Source of the DNA: Flammula alnicola
Lineage: Eukaryota > Basidiomycota > Agaricomycetes > Agaricales > Strophariaceae
Reading direction: 5' to 3'
Assembly: GCA_015499995.1 (NCBI GenBank)
Contig: JADNRV010000115.1
Location: forward strand, 1 to 64,000
DNA length: 64,000 bases
This document shows positions 43,429 through 56,400 of this stretch, in pieces. The stretch's first letter is position 1. Each line of letters begins with the position of its first letter. The position numbers and the translations under genes are program-made. The notes under the pieces were generated by a model. That model searched no databases. It was not told where the DNA came from and worked only from the letters and a program-made list of their open reading frames with translations.

Positions 43429-46400
43429 TTAAACATCGTCCTCCCAATTATCTGGCACAGGGTCGTTGGAGGCAATGTCCGAAGTGGAAGCTTGAGGGAG
43501 GTGCGCAGGTGAAGCCGTGTGAGTACGAGACGTAGAGCGACTTGAGCTTGAGGCAGACTACGAGCAGCAAGAGAACCAGCGGACATCCCAGTCAACGTAG
43601 AAGTTGGCCTAGGGGCAACAACAGAAGCCGACGCTGACGCTCCAGTTGTAGGCTTTGAGACGACAGACGTCCACCCACGTTGGGTCGCTCCGCTGGTCTG
43701 CGTAGAGCTACCCGGAGTCGGAGGCCTTGGGGACGGTGCAACGCTTCCCGTGGGTCTCCATGATGGCGATTGCGCCCCTCTGATGCTCCGGAAGTCGCGA
43801 GCTTGCCAAGGCTAGCTGGAGGGGCTATCGAGGCGACGTACGCCGAGAGCAGGGGCGTGGGTACACGGGTATCAACGCGTCGCAACAGTTGGACGCTGTC
43901 AGTCATAAAGCATGTGCATCAGAAAGCGAAACGAAACGAATGAAAGGGGTATTGCTGGGAAAACTAACCTCCGGTGTGGTTCCTGATCTACCATCTGTGT
44001 GTCCATCCTGTAGACAGCTGCGAGCTGGAAAAAAAAAGATAGGGTCAGGCGACATTCATCAAAGGCAGAGCAAAACCCCATACGTCATGAACAAACTTCC
44101 TTCTATCTGGGGGCATATGAGGTAGAACCTGGGTCCGTTTTTCAGACGCAACGAAGCTACCCAACCAAAGTCAGTACGAGCCTTTCGTAAAAGTCATCAA
44201 TATCAATACAACTTACTCTGCGAACGCCTTCTCCACGACCGGCAAGAACTTGTTATTAGACCGTGCAAAGGCAACGAGCTCATCGCTATATGTCACGGCC
44301 GCCGCACTCTTATCGCGGTTCTCCGAGCTAATGCCCAAAGCATCCGCCAATCTGGCGTTGCGTTTCGCGATTTGGCAATCGTTGGAGCATTTGGGAGCTG
44401 CTTGTGCATGACCAGACCCTCGAGAATTAACGGTTCTACCGCAATGAACGGCTTGACGAATACGTCCGCAAGGGCAGGTAAGCGTAACCAGCGATTGACA
44501 GGGCTCAGTTTCGGGGCAACTGGATGGCGCATGACAGGGAAGTGTGCATGGGTGATGGTTGGGCAAACTAATCGACGATTAGAGATTATCACCGAGAAAA
44601 CCAAGTGAAAGAAACTTACCAAGATTTACGAGACTTGCCACAGGGTGCCGTACAAGGTCCGCACTCGTCACCGTGACAGAGGCGTTCGCAGTGGTGGAAC
44701 CCACATGTCATCAGTCTAAGAATAAAGAAACAGCCAACTTGAGCAAGAATTGCATGTATATGAAGCTTTCTGAACACGTACTTTCCACAAACGGTGCCAC
44801 AGGACACCTTCTCCGTCTCAAGAGAGCAACGAACATTCGGGACAATCTTTTGCCACAGGCGCACCTTTTGCTGGCTAAATGGGCGCAAGGCGGACAGGAG
44901 ACCGTATCGTCGTGGCATGAGTGAGGCGTCGGAGGGTGATTGCAAGGTGGAGGTGGTCGAGCGCATGGATAGTGGCATTGCATACGCGTCCCACAGGGAA
45001 TTGGTGGTTCGTAAACCGTACGCCCGCATGCACAGACAAGCTACAAGAAAATTTTGTGAGCACAACACAACAGGTGATAGACTATGAGATAATTCACCTC
45101 TTCGAACGAACTTTGCAGACAAGGTGGACAGATACCTTTATGATCCCTCCGTTCACATCGATGGTTCCCCAAGAAAGCATCTTGCCACAGACAAGATCAC
45201 ATTCATGCAACCCGCCTTGCTCCTCGCCAATACCATGGCTATCATCGACAACGCCACGTCTTTTGCCCTTCTTGCCAACATTCATGGCTAGCGACGCGAG
45301 CGGACAGCAGAGCCTCCTGCACTGATGTCGGCCGCACGCACGCAGAGCCTGGCACTGCTTATCGCATAGAATCTCCTTCTCCGGCAGACCCGCAGCAGAA
45401 GACGAATGCACCTCATAGCACGACAGGCTCTTCGTCGTCGCTCCACATCTACACGGCCGGACGATCTGACGGTGCATGGCGGCAAGGCCGTTATGACACT
45501 TTGCGGTGCACGGTGCGAGCATGCCAAGTGGGGTTTGGAGCAGACGGAGTCGCAGGTGGGATGGGGTCGGAACAGTCCAGACGAGCAGGGAATGTGTATT
45601 GTGACATGTCGGCAGTAGGAGATGGCGCGATTGTGTTTTTGCCGCAAGGGCAATGGTGATGTTTGACGGCGAGCGAGGGCAGGTGGCGGGTGTCGATGAC
45701 GGTGGATGGCAAGACTTTTGGCATCGATGTTTGCCGCAATCGAAGGGCCTAATATATCGAATGAGCGAAGAATAGAGGATGATAAACGCGAAACGCACCT
45801 CTCACAAATCCTGTCACAACCGAACCTCCCTATCCACGGTTTCTCGCCTTCAACGAAACATTGAACGTCTTCGCCTTCTCCACAACCCACTACCTTCTGC
45901 TCCTTTCCGCACCAACACGTCACCAACTCTGTTAATTGGCATTTACCGCAATCGCCATCGTGACAAATTTTATCGCAGGTATGTTTGCCGCAACTCAGTG
46001 GACGCCCGCATGCTTGACCACATGACAGATTGCGAACACCATTTCCCCTCACGTCGATTCCACATCGGAAAGTCAGAACGTTCTTCTTGGGCATAGCAGG
46101 GGAGTCGGGTCGTAACTTGACATGGTGGACAAGGACCTGGATGGCATTGGAGAGGGCAAGGGTGCCCGCACCCACTTTCTCGTGGACGAGAACATGAATT
46201 GCCGCACGAATGAGGGGTAGACAACCGCGGAGGTTTGGGTTCAGGGGTTGAGTTACAGAAACACCTGTACGAAGAAAGTATGAATATATGGCGCGGATAT
46301 AAAAAGTTCGTGGAGCACGTACCAATAACCAGAAGGAATAGCTTCTCGTTTCGCTTGACAGCCAGGACATCGCCAATCGCCTTTCTTGTCCTCCCCTCGT

Positions 46401-47073
46401 GCTCTCCATGCCTCTGCCACCTCCTTGACACTTTTGTCCGCCCACGAACGAATACACCTCACATGAAAGGAGGTCCAGCAGTATTGTTGCACCTGAGTTT
46501 CGCTGGATATCACGAGCGGAATGGACGGCGAACACGACCATATGGCCTGCTCGGGACGAATGGAGGAAAAGCAAATCGGGCAATCGGGATATGGAGGAGT
46601 ACTTAGGCCGCGAATAAGACTTGAAGTCAGATCATCTCCTTGAGGAAGATCCTTTCCTATCCGTTTCGTTCGGGGTTTGCTGGTAGGAGCACTCGACGTC
46701 GATGCCGAGTCAGGCTGCGTAAGTCCAGCACCAAAATTGGCCCCTCTACGCTTCCTGGTGGTGGTCCAGCACCGTCTACGATAGCCGAAGCAGATGGTAG
46801 CTTCCTTCGTCTCGCGTTCCGAGGTTGAGACCCATCTCTCTTGCTGTCATTACCTGCACCCGCGGTCGATGTACTCGCGTCATTGGATGTCGCAGGTGGC
46901 CTTGCACGTCTAGGTGGCCGCGTCTGCGATGCGGTGCTGCCAGCAGCACTATCCTTCGCGTGGGGACCTCGTTTCTGCCTTGTATTTCTCCGTTTCTCGG
47001 GCTCTCCTGTTGATGTGGCGTCGTTCAAAGGAGTAGGAGGAGAAGTTTCCAATGAAACACTGTGCGTTTCCAT
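43429..47073 (-). CDS. NFX1-type zinc-finger protein (transcriptional repressor/FAP1-like)
   Basis: Large minus-strand multi-exon gene, start Met at 47073, end VPDNWEDDV at 43429; first exon 46780-47073, second from 46714. Order: basic disordered N-terminus; RING/PHD-like Cys domain (CPICFSSIRPEQAIWSC then FHVRCIRSWADK and WRCPGCQAKREAIPSGYWC); then about ten NFX1 zinc fingers, e.g. CGHPCPLQCHPGPCPPC, CGQACGRPLSCGKHTC, CGKHRCQKSCHPPS, CGFHHCERLCHGDECGPC; then an R3H-like region (PHMPPDRRKFVHD, YRMDTQMVDQEPHR) and a Ser/Pro-rich tail. Homologues (human NFX1, yeast Fap1) act as nuclear DNA-binding or E3-like regulators; Fap1 also binds FKBP12. Near 46090 the frame breaks (after LPCY) at two short homopolymers, and the reading resumes with KNVLTFRCGIDV. 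Exact internal exons not all resolved. Confidence 0.85.
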
Positions 47074-48302
47074 AAAATCTAGAGCTCTAGTAAGCGAAAA
47101 AGCAAAGGTAAAGGTAAAGCCTAAGGTATGGTAAAAGTTAGGATCCAAAGATCCTAGTTATCAAAATCTTCAAAGGCAGCTGACTAAGCTTTGATAGTAA
47201 AATACCTGCGTCTTGACTCAGTTCCAATCCATATGCGCGGACGCCGCCGAGTCATAACGAGTCCTTCTAGTCCTTCTACGACCCTCATGAAATGACTCAC
47301 ATTATTGCAAATGACGCCGGCCAGTGGGATACAGCTTCCAGGAACAAGTGCTCGCAAAACGAATTATTCGGACAGCTGTCATCTCGTCTCAGGACACGCC
47401 TAACCAAAATTGCAATCTTCGAGTCGCTCTCAGTATTCAAATATTCAAGCCTAGGTTTTCGGTATCCTCTGAAATGAAATCCACTTGGATACCTGTTGAG
47501 AAGATAGACTTGAATTGGGGAGGTGTGTACTTGAGTACTACAGTCTACAGTCATTCCAATCACTGGGCATGCGCATTGTGCTCAGCCGCAGATCTTTCAA
47601 TAAGACGCCACGCATCATGTCGCATATGTAACCTCTGAGAGATGTGCAGGACTCCATCCTACTTTGCATCTCCCTTGGACATCAAGGAGTAGATCTACTC
47701 GACCCTTCCCTCGTAAATGAGATTCACGACGAATCTTCGCAATGTCAAGGAGACCATACTTCAAGCTTCAAGTCTCAAGACAACGCTGTGTTCGTAATCC
47801 ATTGACTGAATCGTGGTGTGCAGCCCTCTGGTTTTGTATTGAGGTATGGTCTTTTCGGCATCGAGTTCTCTCTAGATCGTTCAACTGCAAGCGTCCAAAG
47901 GACACGCCTCTATTTTATCACCGCCCTCGAACCTCGGACTTTGTAACACGTAAGTTCTCGGCCCTTCTTGCAGTACTTCCTTTGCTACGTCTACGGTTCT
48001 AAGTAAAGCTTTTCCTCGTGCAAGAGAGTCGCACAATACCATGGTCCGATTTGCCGTGAGGGCCCACCCACGATTCAGCCAAAATAATATCCCTCGTACC
48101 TCCAGACTCACGTCTTCAATCTCGAGGCGGTAGTTTGTTGACTACTCTCTTGACTCCTGGAACAGGAAGCACTTCATCTTGCCAATATCTAGCATGTGCA
48201 ATCTCCAGTTCTCTGTTCGATGAGCCTTCTTTTAGTCATCGCTCCTCCCCTCCGCTTTCTCCGCCTGTATCATTAAGAAGCCGCAGCAGAAATTAGCGGG
48301 CC
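47074..48302. other. Intergenic, divergent promoters
   Basis: About 1.2 kb between the NFX1 start and the next gene. Frames up to 104 codons lack motifs. No repeat recognised. Confidence 0.45.
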
Positions 48303-49456
48303 ATGGTTTCCAATACGTCATACGGAGTAAGTCATAGGGGTCTTTATATAGTCGTTACAACTCACATGCTTGCGCAAGCATTGACGTACTACGCAGCGTA
48401 CCAGCAGAAAACGAACACCCAAAGGTCTCCCAACCTCTATGCCTTATGACAGCGAACGGCTATTCGTTGACCTTATTTTCCGCTCCAGCAATAAATACGC
48501 CAGCTGGGATCCGGAGGTTGTGGTGAAAGCAGGAGATTATGGACGAATCACGACAGGAAAGACAGGATGGGCTTTTTGGAGAAAAAGTCGAGGCACGTTT
48601 CTGCGGAAGGGAACATCTATAAGGAAGGTATAGCACAAGAATACGATATTCCGGAGCCTGAAGAACATGGCGTCAGTTCAAGCGAAGGAGTAACGTGGAT
48701 CACTTCAAAGAACGCCAGTCAGGTGGACTTTGATATGGATATTTCAGGGTGAGTTTCGATGAGTTTTTTTGAGTATCTAACGTCCAACTGCCATACTTTC
48801 GTTTAGACAGACGCCTATATTCGCTGAGTGCAATGTCAAAGCTGCATTCAAATTCAATTCTGGCCGCGGCGCAATACTAGCCATGGACAACGACACAATC
48901 TCCACAATCAATCCCCCTGGAAAGCTCAGGCGCTTATTGGACGAAAAAAGGATACCCAAAGGCTCTGTCATCGTATCTGAGGTCCACCAGTGCTCCTCCT
49001 ATGCGCGTTACCTTTCAACAGAGGGCAGCACCACAATCCTCATGGGTCTTAGCGTCGAGGCGCCTGCCGGCAATATCGCATCAGCCAACTTGGATGCAAA
49101 GTGGATGCACAGCGCAAGCGCCGGGAATTTCAAGATGAAGGTTAACAAAGACGGAAAGAGGGACTTCTACCCGCTGTTCAGACTCGTCTCGTTGGTGGAG
49201 AACGGTGTCTCGAAGGGCCTCAGAGGAGAGCTGGACGAAGACCCACCTCTACCCGATGCTGAGCCACCTTGGGCCCCGATGGAAGGCGAGGCATTTGATC
49301 TCGAAGCCTCAGAGGGTCCCTCAAACAGGTGAGACCTGAAACTTCAATAATTGAGCGTAATTCATTCAGAGAAACTCACGCATGCATAGCGCTACAAAAA
49401 TATTCGCGAGAAGGGTCTTCAGAATCCCCTTCATATTTATGAAGAGCTCGAAGTAG
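48303..49456 (+). CDS. Conserved agaricomycete protein of unknown function, apparent 1-nt frameshift
   Basis: Exons: 48303-48326 (MVSNTSYG), 48397-48748, 48807-49328, 49390-49456. Visible segments are LFVDLIFRSSNKYASWDPEV, KAGDYGRITTGKTGWAFWR, GVTWITSKNASQVDFDMDI, AFKFNSGRGAILAMDNDTI, KGSVIVSEVHQCSSYARYLS and FYPLFRLVSLVENGVSKGLR. I recall this as a basidiomycete family of about 350-400 residues, with no known function; the repeated beta-rich pattern suggests a lipid- or membrane-pore-like fold but this is a guess. In exon 2, near 48601-48612, the frame shifts by one base between GTFL and EGNIYKEG at a run of G. Unless that is a sequence error, the product is truncated after about 90 residues. 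An alternative end without the last splice is at 49332. Confidence 0.65.
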
Positions 49457-49742
49457 ATACTTCGAAGCGAGTTGCGTATTTCGATGCAACTACCTGGCAA
49501 GGGCCAGCATTGACAGAACACCCAATGCACGAACAGTCATGCCGTCAGACTTCAGATTAATGTGTTAAGAGTCTAATTTCCAGTAACTACGTATTTACCT
49601 ACCTTAAACCCATGGCGTAATCCCGAGTACTTAATATTATTACGATTAGGAATGATTTTATATTTTTCCAAGGACTGCCGAGGCCAGGCTCTTAATAAAC
49701 GTGGAGGTCGTAGCAGAGTAACTACTGACAACAGTCAATCAT
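49457..49742. other. Short convergent intergenic gap
   Basis: Separates the unknown gene and the endoglucanase 3' ends; nothing seen. Confidence 0.5.
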
Positions 49743-51746
49743 TTACTGCAAGCTGGAAACGCCTTGACGCTTGAGAGCTAGATAAAGAAGAGAAGGCACA
49801 ATGTTCGTAAGTTTCTCACAAACAATGAAACCGTACAAGCGGTGACATACTTTTGGGAATGTTTGGCCTGATAGCTTGAGCCCAGACAGTCTGAAACGCG
49901 CTGAAAATATTGCCGTCAGTCAATGAGGCTTTCATACAGGGCGAAGGGATACCTACTTAGGTCCACCCATATCATTGACCTGTCCAGGTTCCAGACTGCC
50001 GGTGTCAGGTCCACAGCAAGGCGAGTTGGTTCCCCAGACTGCACGTAAAACGATCAGCTATGGCATTCCAATTAAATTCTCTGTTAAAACCTTCCAACTC
50101 ACTCGGTCCAGCGGCCCAAATCGCCCATCCGATGTAGACGTCGTTGGCAGACAGGTAACTCAGCATGTCGTCGATGAACTGCACGTTTCATCCAGATGAC
50201 GTTAGACGGGGAGGCAAGGAAAGGGTGAGGCTAAAAACATGCACGAACCTGGAAGCAGTTCTGGTTATTGCCTCCGCCGAATTCGCTTACTACGGCTCTA
50301 TAAGGAAGTCGTCAGAAAGGTGTACGGAAATTGGTATAAGAGAGATCTGACTTCAAGTTATTTTGTTGCAGCCATGTCGTCAAGGCCGCGAGATTCGATG
50401 GGCCTGGGGCGTACAGAAAATAAATTAAACGTGTGCGACAGACATTCTACGGATAGAAACTAACCGGGTTGCGTGCAGTTGTCGTGGCTGCCTGAGAAAT
50501 CGATATCTATTAACAAGGACAGTGTCTTTCAGGGGTCTGTTTGTTTAAGATCCATCCGTAATGGCTTACCCAAGTACTGTTAAATAATATTCAGATAACC
50601 AAGAGAGTTAAAAAAACGTAATACGTACCTCGTGAATGTCGATGGCAGTATTTTTCAAGGGATCCCTCAGCTGATTCAGGAACTCGCTGGAAGGTGCATC
50701 TCCGGCGGCTCCAGTGGTTTGGGTGAAAGAATGTCCACCTGTGAAGCCATTTCCTGGAGCCAGGATGAGCTGCGGGGCCCCAGCGAGACGAATGCCGTCA
50801 ATAGCAGCTTGGTTATTCGTCAGAATGAGGTCAGTAGGCTGGAGAACAGCGATGTCATAAGCTTGAGATATGTATATGAAGGGGCGTTGCATCATTCTTA
50901 CCATATCATGAGGTTCGTTGTTGATCCCAAATACGACCTTCGGGTTCTTAGCAAAGCGAGACGCGAGTTCGAACCAGAACTCTCCGAATTGCTTCGTTGT
51001 CGCCGCTGTGGGGTCAGTGGTGTTGCCAATGACCTAATAACATGCGATTGTGTCAGGTGGCTTACGGCGTCAAAGAGGTGGCAAGATACTCACGCTTCCG
51101 GAATTTGGTTGTTGGGACGGATCACTGCACGAATTAATGATCATCAATGTCAAATCCAAATGTCAAAGAGGCTTAAAGCCTTAGACAAGTTGAAGGAAAT
51201 TGTTCTCACTTGTAGCGCATATAGTTGTGGGGGTCAATCAGAGCATATGCGCCTTTTGTTTCGGTGATGTAATTGATGGCATTAGCGTATTCACTAAAGT
51301 ACTGGAGAGAGTCAACATGTCGTCGCTCGTCTGAAAGCAATTTCAACTTACTGTTTCGTTGAATCTGGCTCCAAGGCCGAATGAAAGCGGGCATAGCCGT
51401 TCCATTAAGAACGTCACTCGGAAGAAATTGATTTTCTCTTGGTCGACGAAAATGTCGACCGTGCTCTGTTTTTCAGTGTCAGTACATCTCAGTGATAACG
51501 CATTAAGCTGAGATATTGGTACCTTATTGATGAAAGCAAAGTCTTGGCCAAAGCGTCCCGGAAGACCAAATCCAGGCTGTCCTGGGGCGAAAACGCCGAA
51601 TTCACCACCCGACTAATTTTGCATTGAGTGGGAGATTTTAGGCGGGTGACATGCATGAGACTCACCTCGTTTACCCCCGCAAAAATGATCTTTCCCAACG
51701 CTGTGGTAGTGAAAGAGACGAGTGTAGCCAAAGATCCCAAAAACAT
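49743..51746 (-). CDS. Endo-beta-1,4-glucanase, glycoside hydrolase family 5 (subfamily 5-like)
   Basis: Minus strand, about 14-15 short exons, from MFLGSLATLVSFTTTALG (signal peptide, 51746) to LKRQGVSSLQ (49743). The enzyme hydrolyses internal beta-1,4 bonds of cellulose outside the cell. Visible landmarks: KIIFAGVNESGGEFG, RVTFLMERLCP, YFSEYANAINYITETKGAYA, LIDPHNYMRY, FGINNEPHDM (Glu acid/base), AIDIHEYLD, DFSGSHDNCTQP, VVSEFGGGNNQNC (Glu nucleophile), GWAIWAAGP and WGTNSPCCGPDTGSLEPG. These match GH5_5 fungal endoglucanases such as EG II types, but there is no cellulose-binding module before the catalytic domain. All conserved segments stay in frame through normal GT..AG introns. Confidence 0.88.
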
Positions 51747-52683
51747 TTTGCAAGACGAGTATGATGTTAATCTCCTCTAGTCGGATAGGCCTTGGGGTTG
51801 ACAACTTGCAATCATCGAGCTTTTATGTGGAGTCCGTGAGCGAAATATCCCAAAATTATGCATTGTATGTGTCGCTCAAAGAATGATGAAGAACCTATTA
51901 AGGCTCCTAGTTTGGGTCGGAATTATCTCGGTCGAGGTTGTCTACACAGCGCGGGGTTGACATAGGAATCCAATTGAAGGTCTCTGGCTCCTCACAATTC
52001 TGTGTTCTGTTTCCCACAGCTTCGAATAAGCGGTTGTAGGTGTGGTCAGCAGCTTCGCTGCATGAGGCGGGATGTGCTGGCAAACACGATCGGCAGCTTT
52101 GCGACAAAATTGGACCGAGCAAGCCAGTATTTATAACGCAAAAGGGGCCAGGAGCGAGTTGAATAGCGAGTGCATTGGATCGCACATGATCATGATGCAG
52201 ATCAGGAGTAAGAAGTAATCGTGAGAGGGTGGGTGGTCATAAGGCCTAAGGCCTTGCAGAGCAATGTCGAAGACGCGCTACAACGGCTGCCAGCGTTGAG
52301 AGAAGTTCGGAGTCAAATTTGGGTTGCAAAAGTACCGGGACCGCAGTGACTGCAGTGGTGAAAAATATGATACCGTCCTTTTGTAGGATATCGACTATTC
52401 TTGGAGCACTATGAGAAATATAATGGTAAAACGTTTGAGAGTACAAACTCACCGTGGGCCTTGATTGCCAGCGGTTCAGCATAGGAATGAGGATCGCCAT
52501 TGGCAGAAAAAAATTATCCCGAAGGCGAACTCCTTACTCGCGTAGTGTTGAGAGAAAGCGCATAGAAAGAATGATAAAGCGACTTGTATATCGCAGAGAA
52601 GTGTATTTGAACTACATAGAATGAATTACCAGCAGATAATATCATTGGTCGTTGTCGTTGTCAGTGAAGAGCCTGGGCTCGTG
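51747..52683. other. Endoglucanase promoter region
   Basis: About 940 bp upstream of the endoglucanase. Small minus-strand frames have no motif. No other gene supported. Confidence 0.45.
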
Positions 52684-53183
52684 GACACAATGATTGAAAC
52701 TCAAATTCAAGCGCCGACGCTGCAGACACCGCTCGGCCGAGAATGTCCACCTCGACTAAGTACTAGCGCAGACCTTATGGACGCGTCTGGCGCAGTCTAT
52801 TTCCTCTTCCCAAATCACGACAATTCAAACCCTGAGGTCGTTCAGGCAGGGATGACGACGCCAAACGATGCTCTGTCCGTGGATGCACCCAAGTGATCCC
52901 AGATGGCTCCAATAACAAGATGTGCGACGTTTGTCGCGGTCGACACCGAATATACGCGAGCACTAAAAGAGCGAAGAGGAAGTTAGAAAAGGCGGCCATC
53001 GCCACCTCGGAGCAGCGGACACGGGAAACGAATCCACGTTATTCGTCTACGAAAGCACCACCAGTCGATGGTGTCTTGCCAGCCTGCATTGGCAGCAACG
53101 GACAATTTAGATGGCCAAACTTTGCCCCAGGTATGTTCAATTTGCTTGCCTCGTGTTTCGCCGATATGGAAATGTATGCTTGA
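52684..53183 (+). CDS. First Cys-finger exon block, unknown protein (may belong to the next gene)
   Basis: The region encodes one complete copy of the finger found four more times downstream: CSVRGCTQVIPDGSNNKMC followed by DVCRGRHRIYASTKRAKRK. A frame change just ahead of it (around 52846-52870) needs an intron whose donor I could not fix; the preceding frame from the Met at 52684 has no motif. The exon carrying the finger ends near 53131 at gtatgt. It could be a separate small gene or the 5' part of the multi-finger gene. Confidence 0.45.
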
Positions 53184-53482
53184 CGTGGTGTACATGGGGA
53201 TGCCAGAATGCCTCCAAGGTGCTTTAGGGAGGTGCATTCATGGTGTTGCTTCGAAGAAAGAGAGAGAGTTCTCAGAACAGGTTTCTCTGCATATATGCGC
53301 GAAGTTCTTGGACCTGGTCGTTGATGAATTCGACTACGCCTCTTTCTACTTCCCTGTTCTTTGTCTCTTTTTTTTTTTTCCATCGCAATATATTGCTTTC
53401 TACACGAGAATTGACAGATTTCCAGGAAATTTCGTTATCCGACTTGAATTCTCAGCAAACGTCCTTTACAGCAGAATCTCCT

Positions 53483-56400
53483 ATGTCCTCTTCACCACTA
53501 TTAACCACCACTTGGAATCACGCCATCGACCCCTGTTTGATCGCAACAGAAGCAACCGAATCGCTTCTCATCATATCCTTCCTACAAACCCTCATGCGAC
53601 AAACTCGAGTTCCGAGCTGGCGAATGCATTGACGCTGCCGCCGCCTCGTCAACAGGTGCTGCCGGAGCAAGTACAAATGCAACAGGAAGACAAACCGGAA
53701 CAACAATCTGACCAACAATTCATGTCCGACAACCAGCTCTCTCAGGTGTCAAGTAATCAAGACGCTGCTCTGGGCGGATTGCTAGATGCGTCTGCACCGA
53801 GTCGATTTTGTTCTGTCAAGGGATGCAAGGCGATCATTCCAGGTATGGGCTATCATTGCGAAGATTTATGCGACAGCATCTCATCACATTTGTAGGTTCA
53901 TACGAGTTCAAGATGTGTCCACCCTGCCGTACGCGGTATCGGGCCTATGGCAATACGAAAAGGGCAAAGTGGAAGTCTGAGCGCGAGGTGTTCGAGCGTG
54001 AAATGACTGCTCTACGGGCACAGGAGGATGAAAGAAGGAAAGAAAAGGGATTGGGGGTAAGTGCCTCCGTTCGTTTTCCCAGTGCAAAGCTCATCTGACC
54101 TTGGTGTAATTAACAGCCACTTGCCGATAATCCGGAAGAACTGCGCGCATGGGAGCTATCGGTCATCGACGAGCAAATAATTCTACCCTCCGTTGTGAAC
54201 CCTCCGCCCATGAGTTCGCTCGACCCCCCGATGGCCGTGGGTAGTATGACCTTTGGCGACCATATCGCGGCAGGCGTATATCTTCCACCGACCGGCTCGA
54301 TAGACACCCCACACTCCATTTCACCATACCCGCCCCTCAATGACCCCTTGTTGGCTGCGACGGCCGCGCCCCTCCCAGCGCGCATGTGCACTGTGTCGCA
54401 TTGCCACAAGTTATTGCCGGGTTATTATCGGTACAAACGCTGCGAGCAGCACCGGCTGCAGAATCGGCACCATAGCCAGTTGAAGCGCGTTAGGGAGAAG
54501 GAGATCAAGTCCGTTGGGCCGGAGGAGGGCGCGCAGCCGCTGGATATTCCTCCGGAAATGAACGAGCATGAGATGAAGGCTGAAGGCAGTATTAATGCGA
54601 CTTTGGCCAAGCTGAAGGCGAAGGGCTATCAGTGGATAAAGAAGGGGAGGAACGGGAGGAAAGAGAGGAAGGATAAAGGGACGAAGAAGATCAAACCGAA
54701 TGAACAGAAGGATGAGGCTCCTGCAGAACCAGAGACATCTGCAATTGGTGACGGGGCTGAGACTAAGCCAAGCGACAGCGAAGAAAGGCCAGCTGTGAAA
54801 ACCCCAAAGGTGAATAACATAACAAACCTTATCCACCATCGCGTCCATCTAATTCTGTTTCTTTTCATGTTTTTCAGACCCAGAAACGCTCGAAATACTC
54901 CTGTGCGACGACCGACTGCCACAACCTCCTGAACCCAGGTGTGAGATGGCGGACATGCGAGGAGTGCAGGACAACGGAGCGTAAACGCAAGTTCCAAGTG
55001 CGAATGGAGCTGAAAGCGGCGGAGAATGTGTATCGGAAGGGCATCGCAGAGACGCTGAACACTGCGAGGAAGGCAGAGGAGGAACAGGCCGCTGCAGTTG
55101 CAAGTGGAAGTGGATCTAGGGGGTCTGCAGCTCCGACAGATCGAGCGGAGAGTGGTGCAGTGGCCAGCGGAAGTGGATCAGCGGGTACTCCGACTCCTTC
55201 ACATCTGGGCGAGGGTGCCTCTGTCGCGAGCGGAAGTGGGTCTGGAAGCGTGCCAGTCCCTGCAGATCAACCACAAGAAGCTTCAGCGATGGATGTCGAC
55301 GCAGATGCCGATGCCGATGGAGAGGCTGAGAGCGATCATGAAGACGACGAATATCACGTTGCAGCACTTCTCACTACTGAAGATGCTGCTGAACCCAGCA
55401 CGAGCATGATTCAAGCTCAAGAACGGCCACTCGTTTGGAAGGCACGGAAGCCAGGTACGCCGCCGGTCTGGTCTACGGGAGTTTCGAAGTTTCGCGTCCA
55501 GCTTCCGCCCACTCCTCCGCCGCCTCCAACAGCGGAAGAGTTGATGAAGCTCGACGACCCGGTAGCTTTTGGCGCTTTCAAGCCCACGACGACCCCTTCT
55601 GCCATTGGCCGAATCCTCGCGCGTAACCCGCTAATCTCTGTTGATGCGTTCTCTGAAATTTTGGAGGCGCGGGGCTCGAAGGTTCGTTGCCGTGATTACT
55701 TTTTGTTTGTTTTCGAGACTTAACCCTGTTTTGCAGCCGACCTCAGAATGCACTACGCCTCAGGCCGAGGCCACGACGACCAAGTCTGTTCCGACGCCAA
55801 CTATTCCGACCTCAGCTCCTTTTGTGTATAGAGCGCCAGAGAAAAGGAAAACGCCAAGTGACCCGGTCGCAGGAACATGGTCATTAGTAACAGCCAACCA
55901 AACTCATCCGCTTCCAACCCTCCGATTTCGGCTCTACCATCGACGTCATTTTCGGCACCTTATGGACTTCCGACATCTTATCCCTCTTATCCTTATTACA
56001 TACCACAATACACCATGGCGTCTTACCCCTATTCCTCTGTCGGTCGTCCAACCTCGACGGAGAACGGGTCATCACTACTAAACCCATCGTCCTCGATTCG
56101 CCGCCAGCGACAATGCCTGCCAACTTTTATCCATATCCTTACCCTCCTCAGACATATGGATATCCTGCTCCGGGAATGCCATATCTGCCTCCGCCTATAT
56201 GAGTGCCGCGTATGGGCAGACCCCTGGCCAACAAACTTACCCGATTTCCTACAGCACCGAGTGCTCCTGGATATTCTTACTATATGCCTGCCTCTATTTC
56301 ATCTGCGCCGCCGCCGGTTCCTCCCGTCCCTCCTCGCGAACGTCTTGAGCCTGTTAAACTACCCGCTGAAAAACGTAGCTATTATCGAGATCGACCTGGC

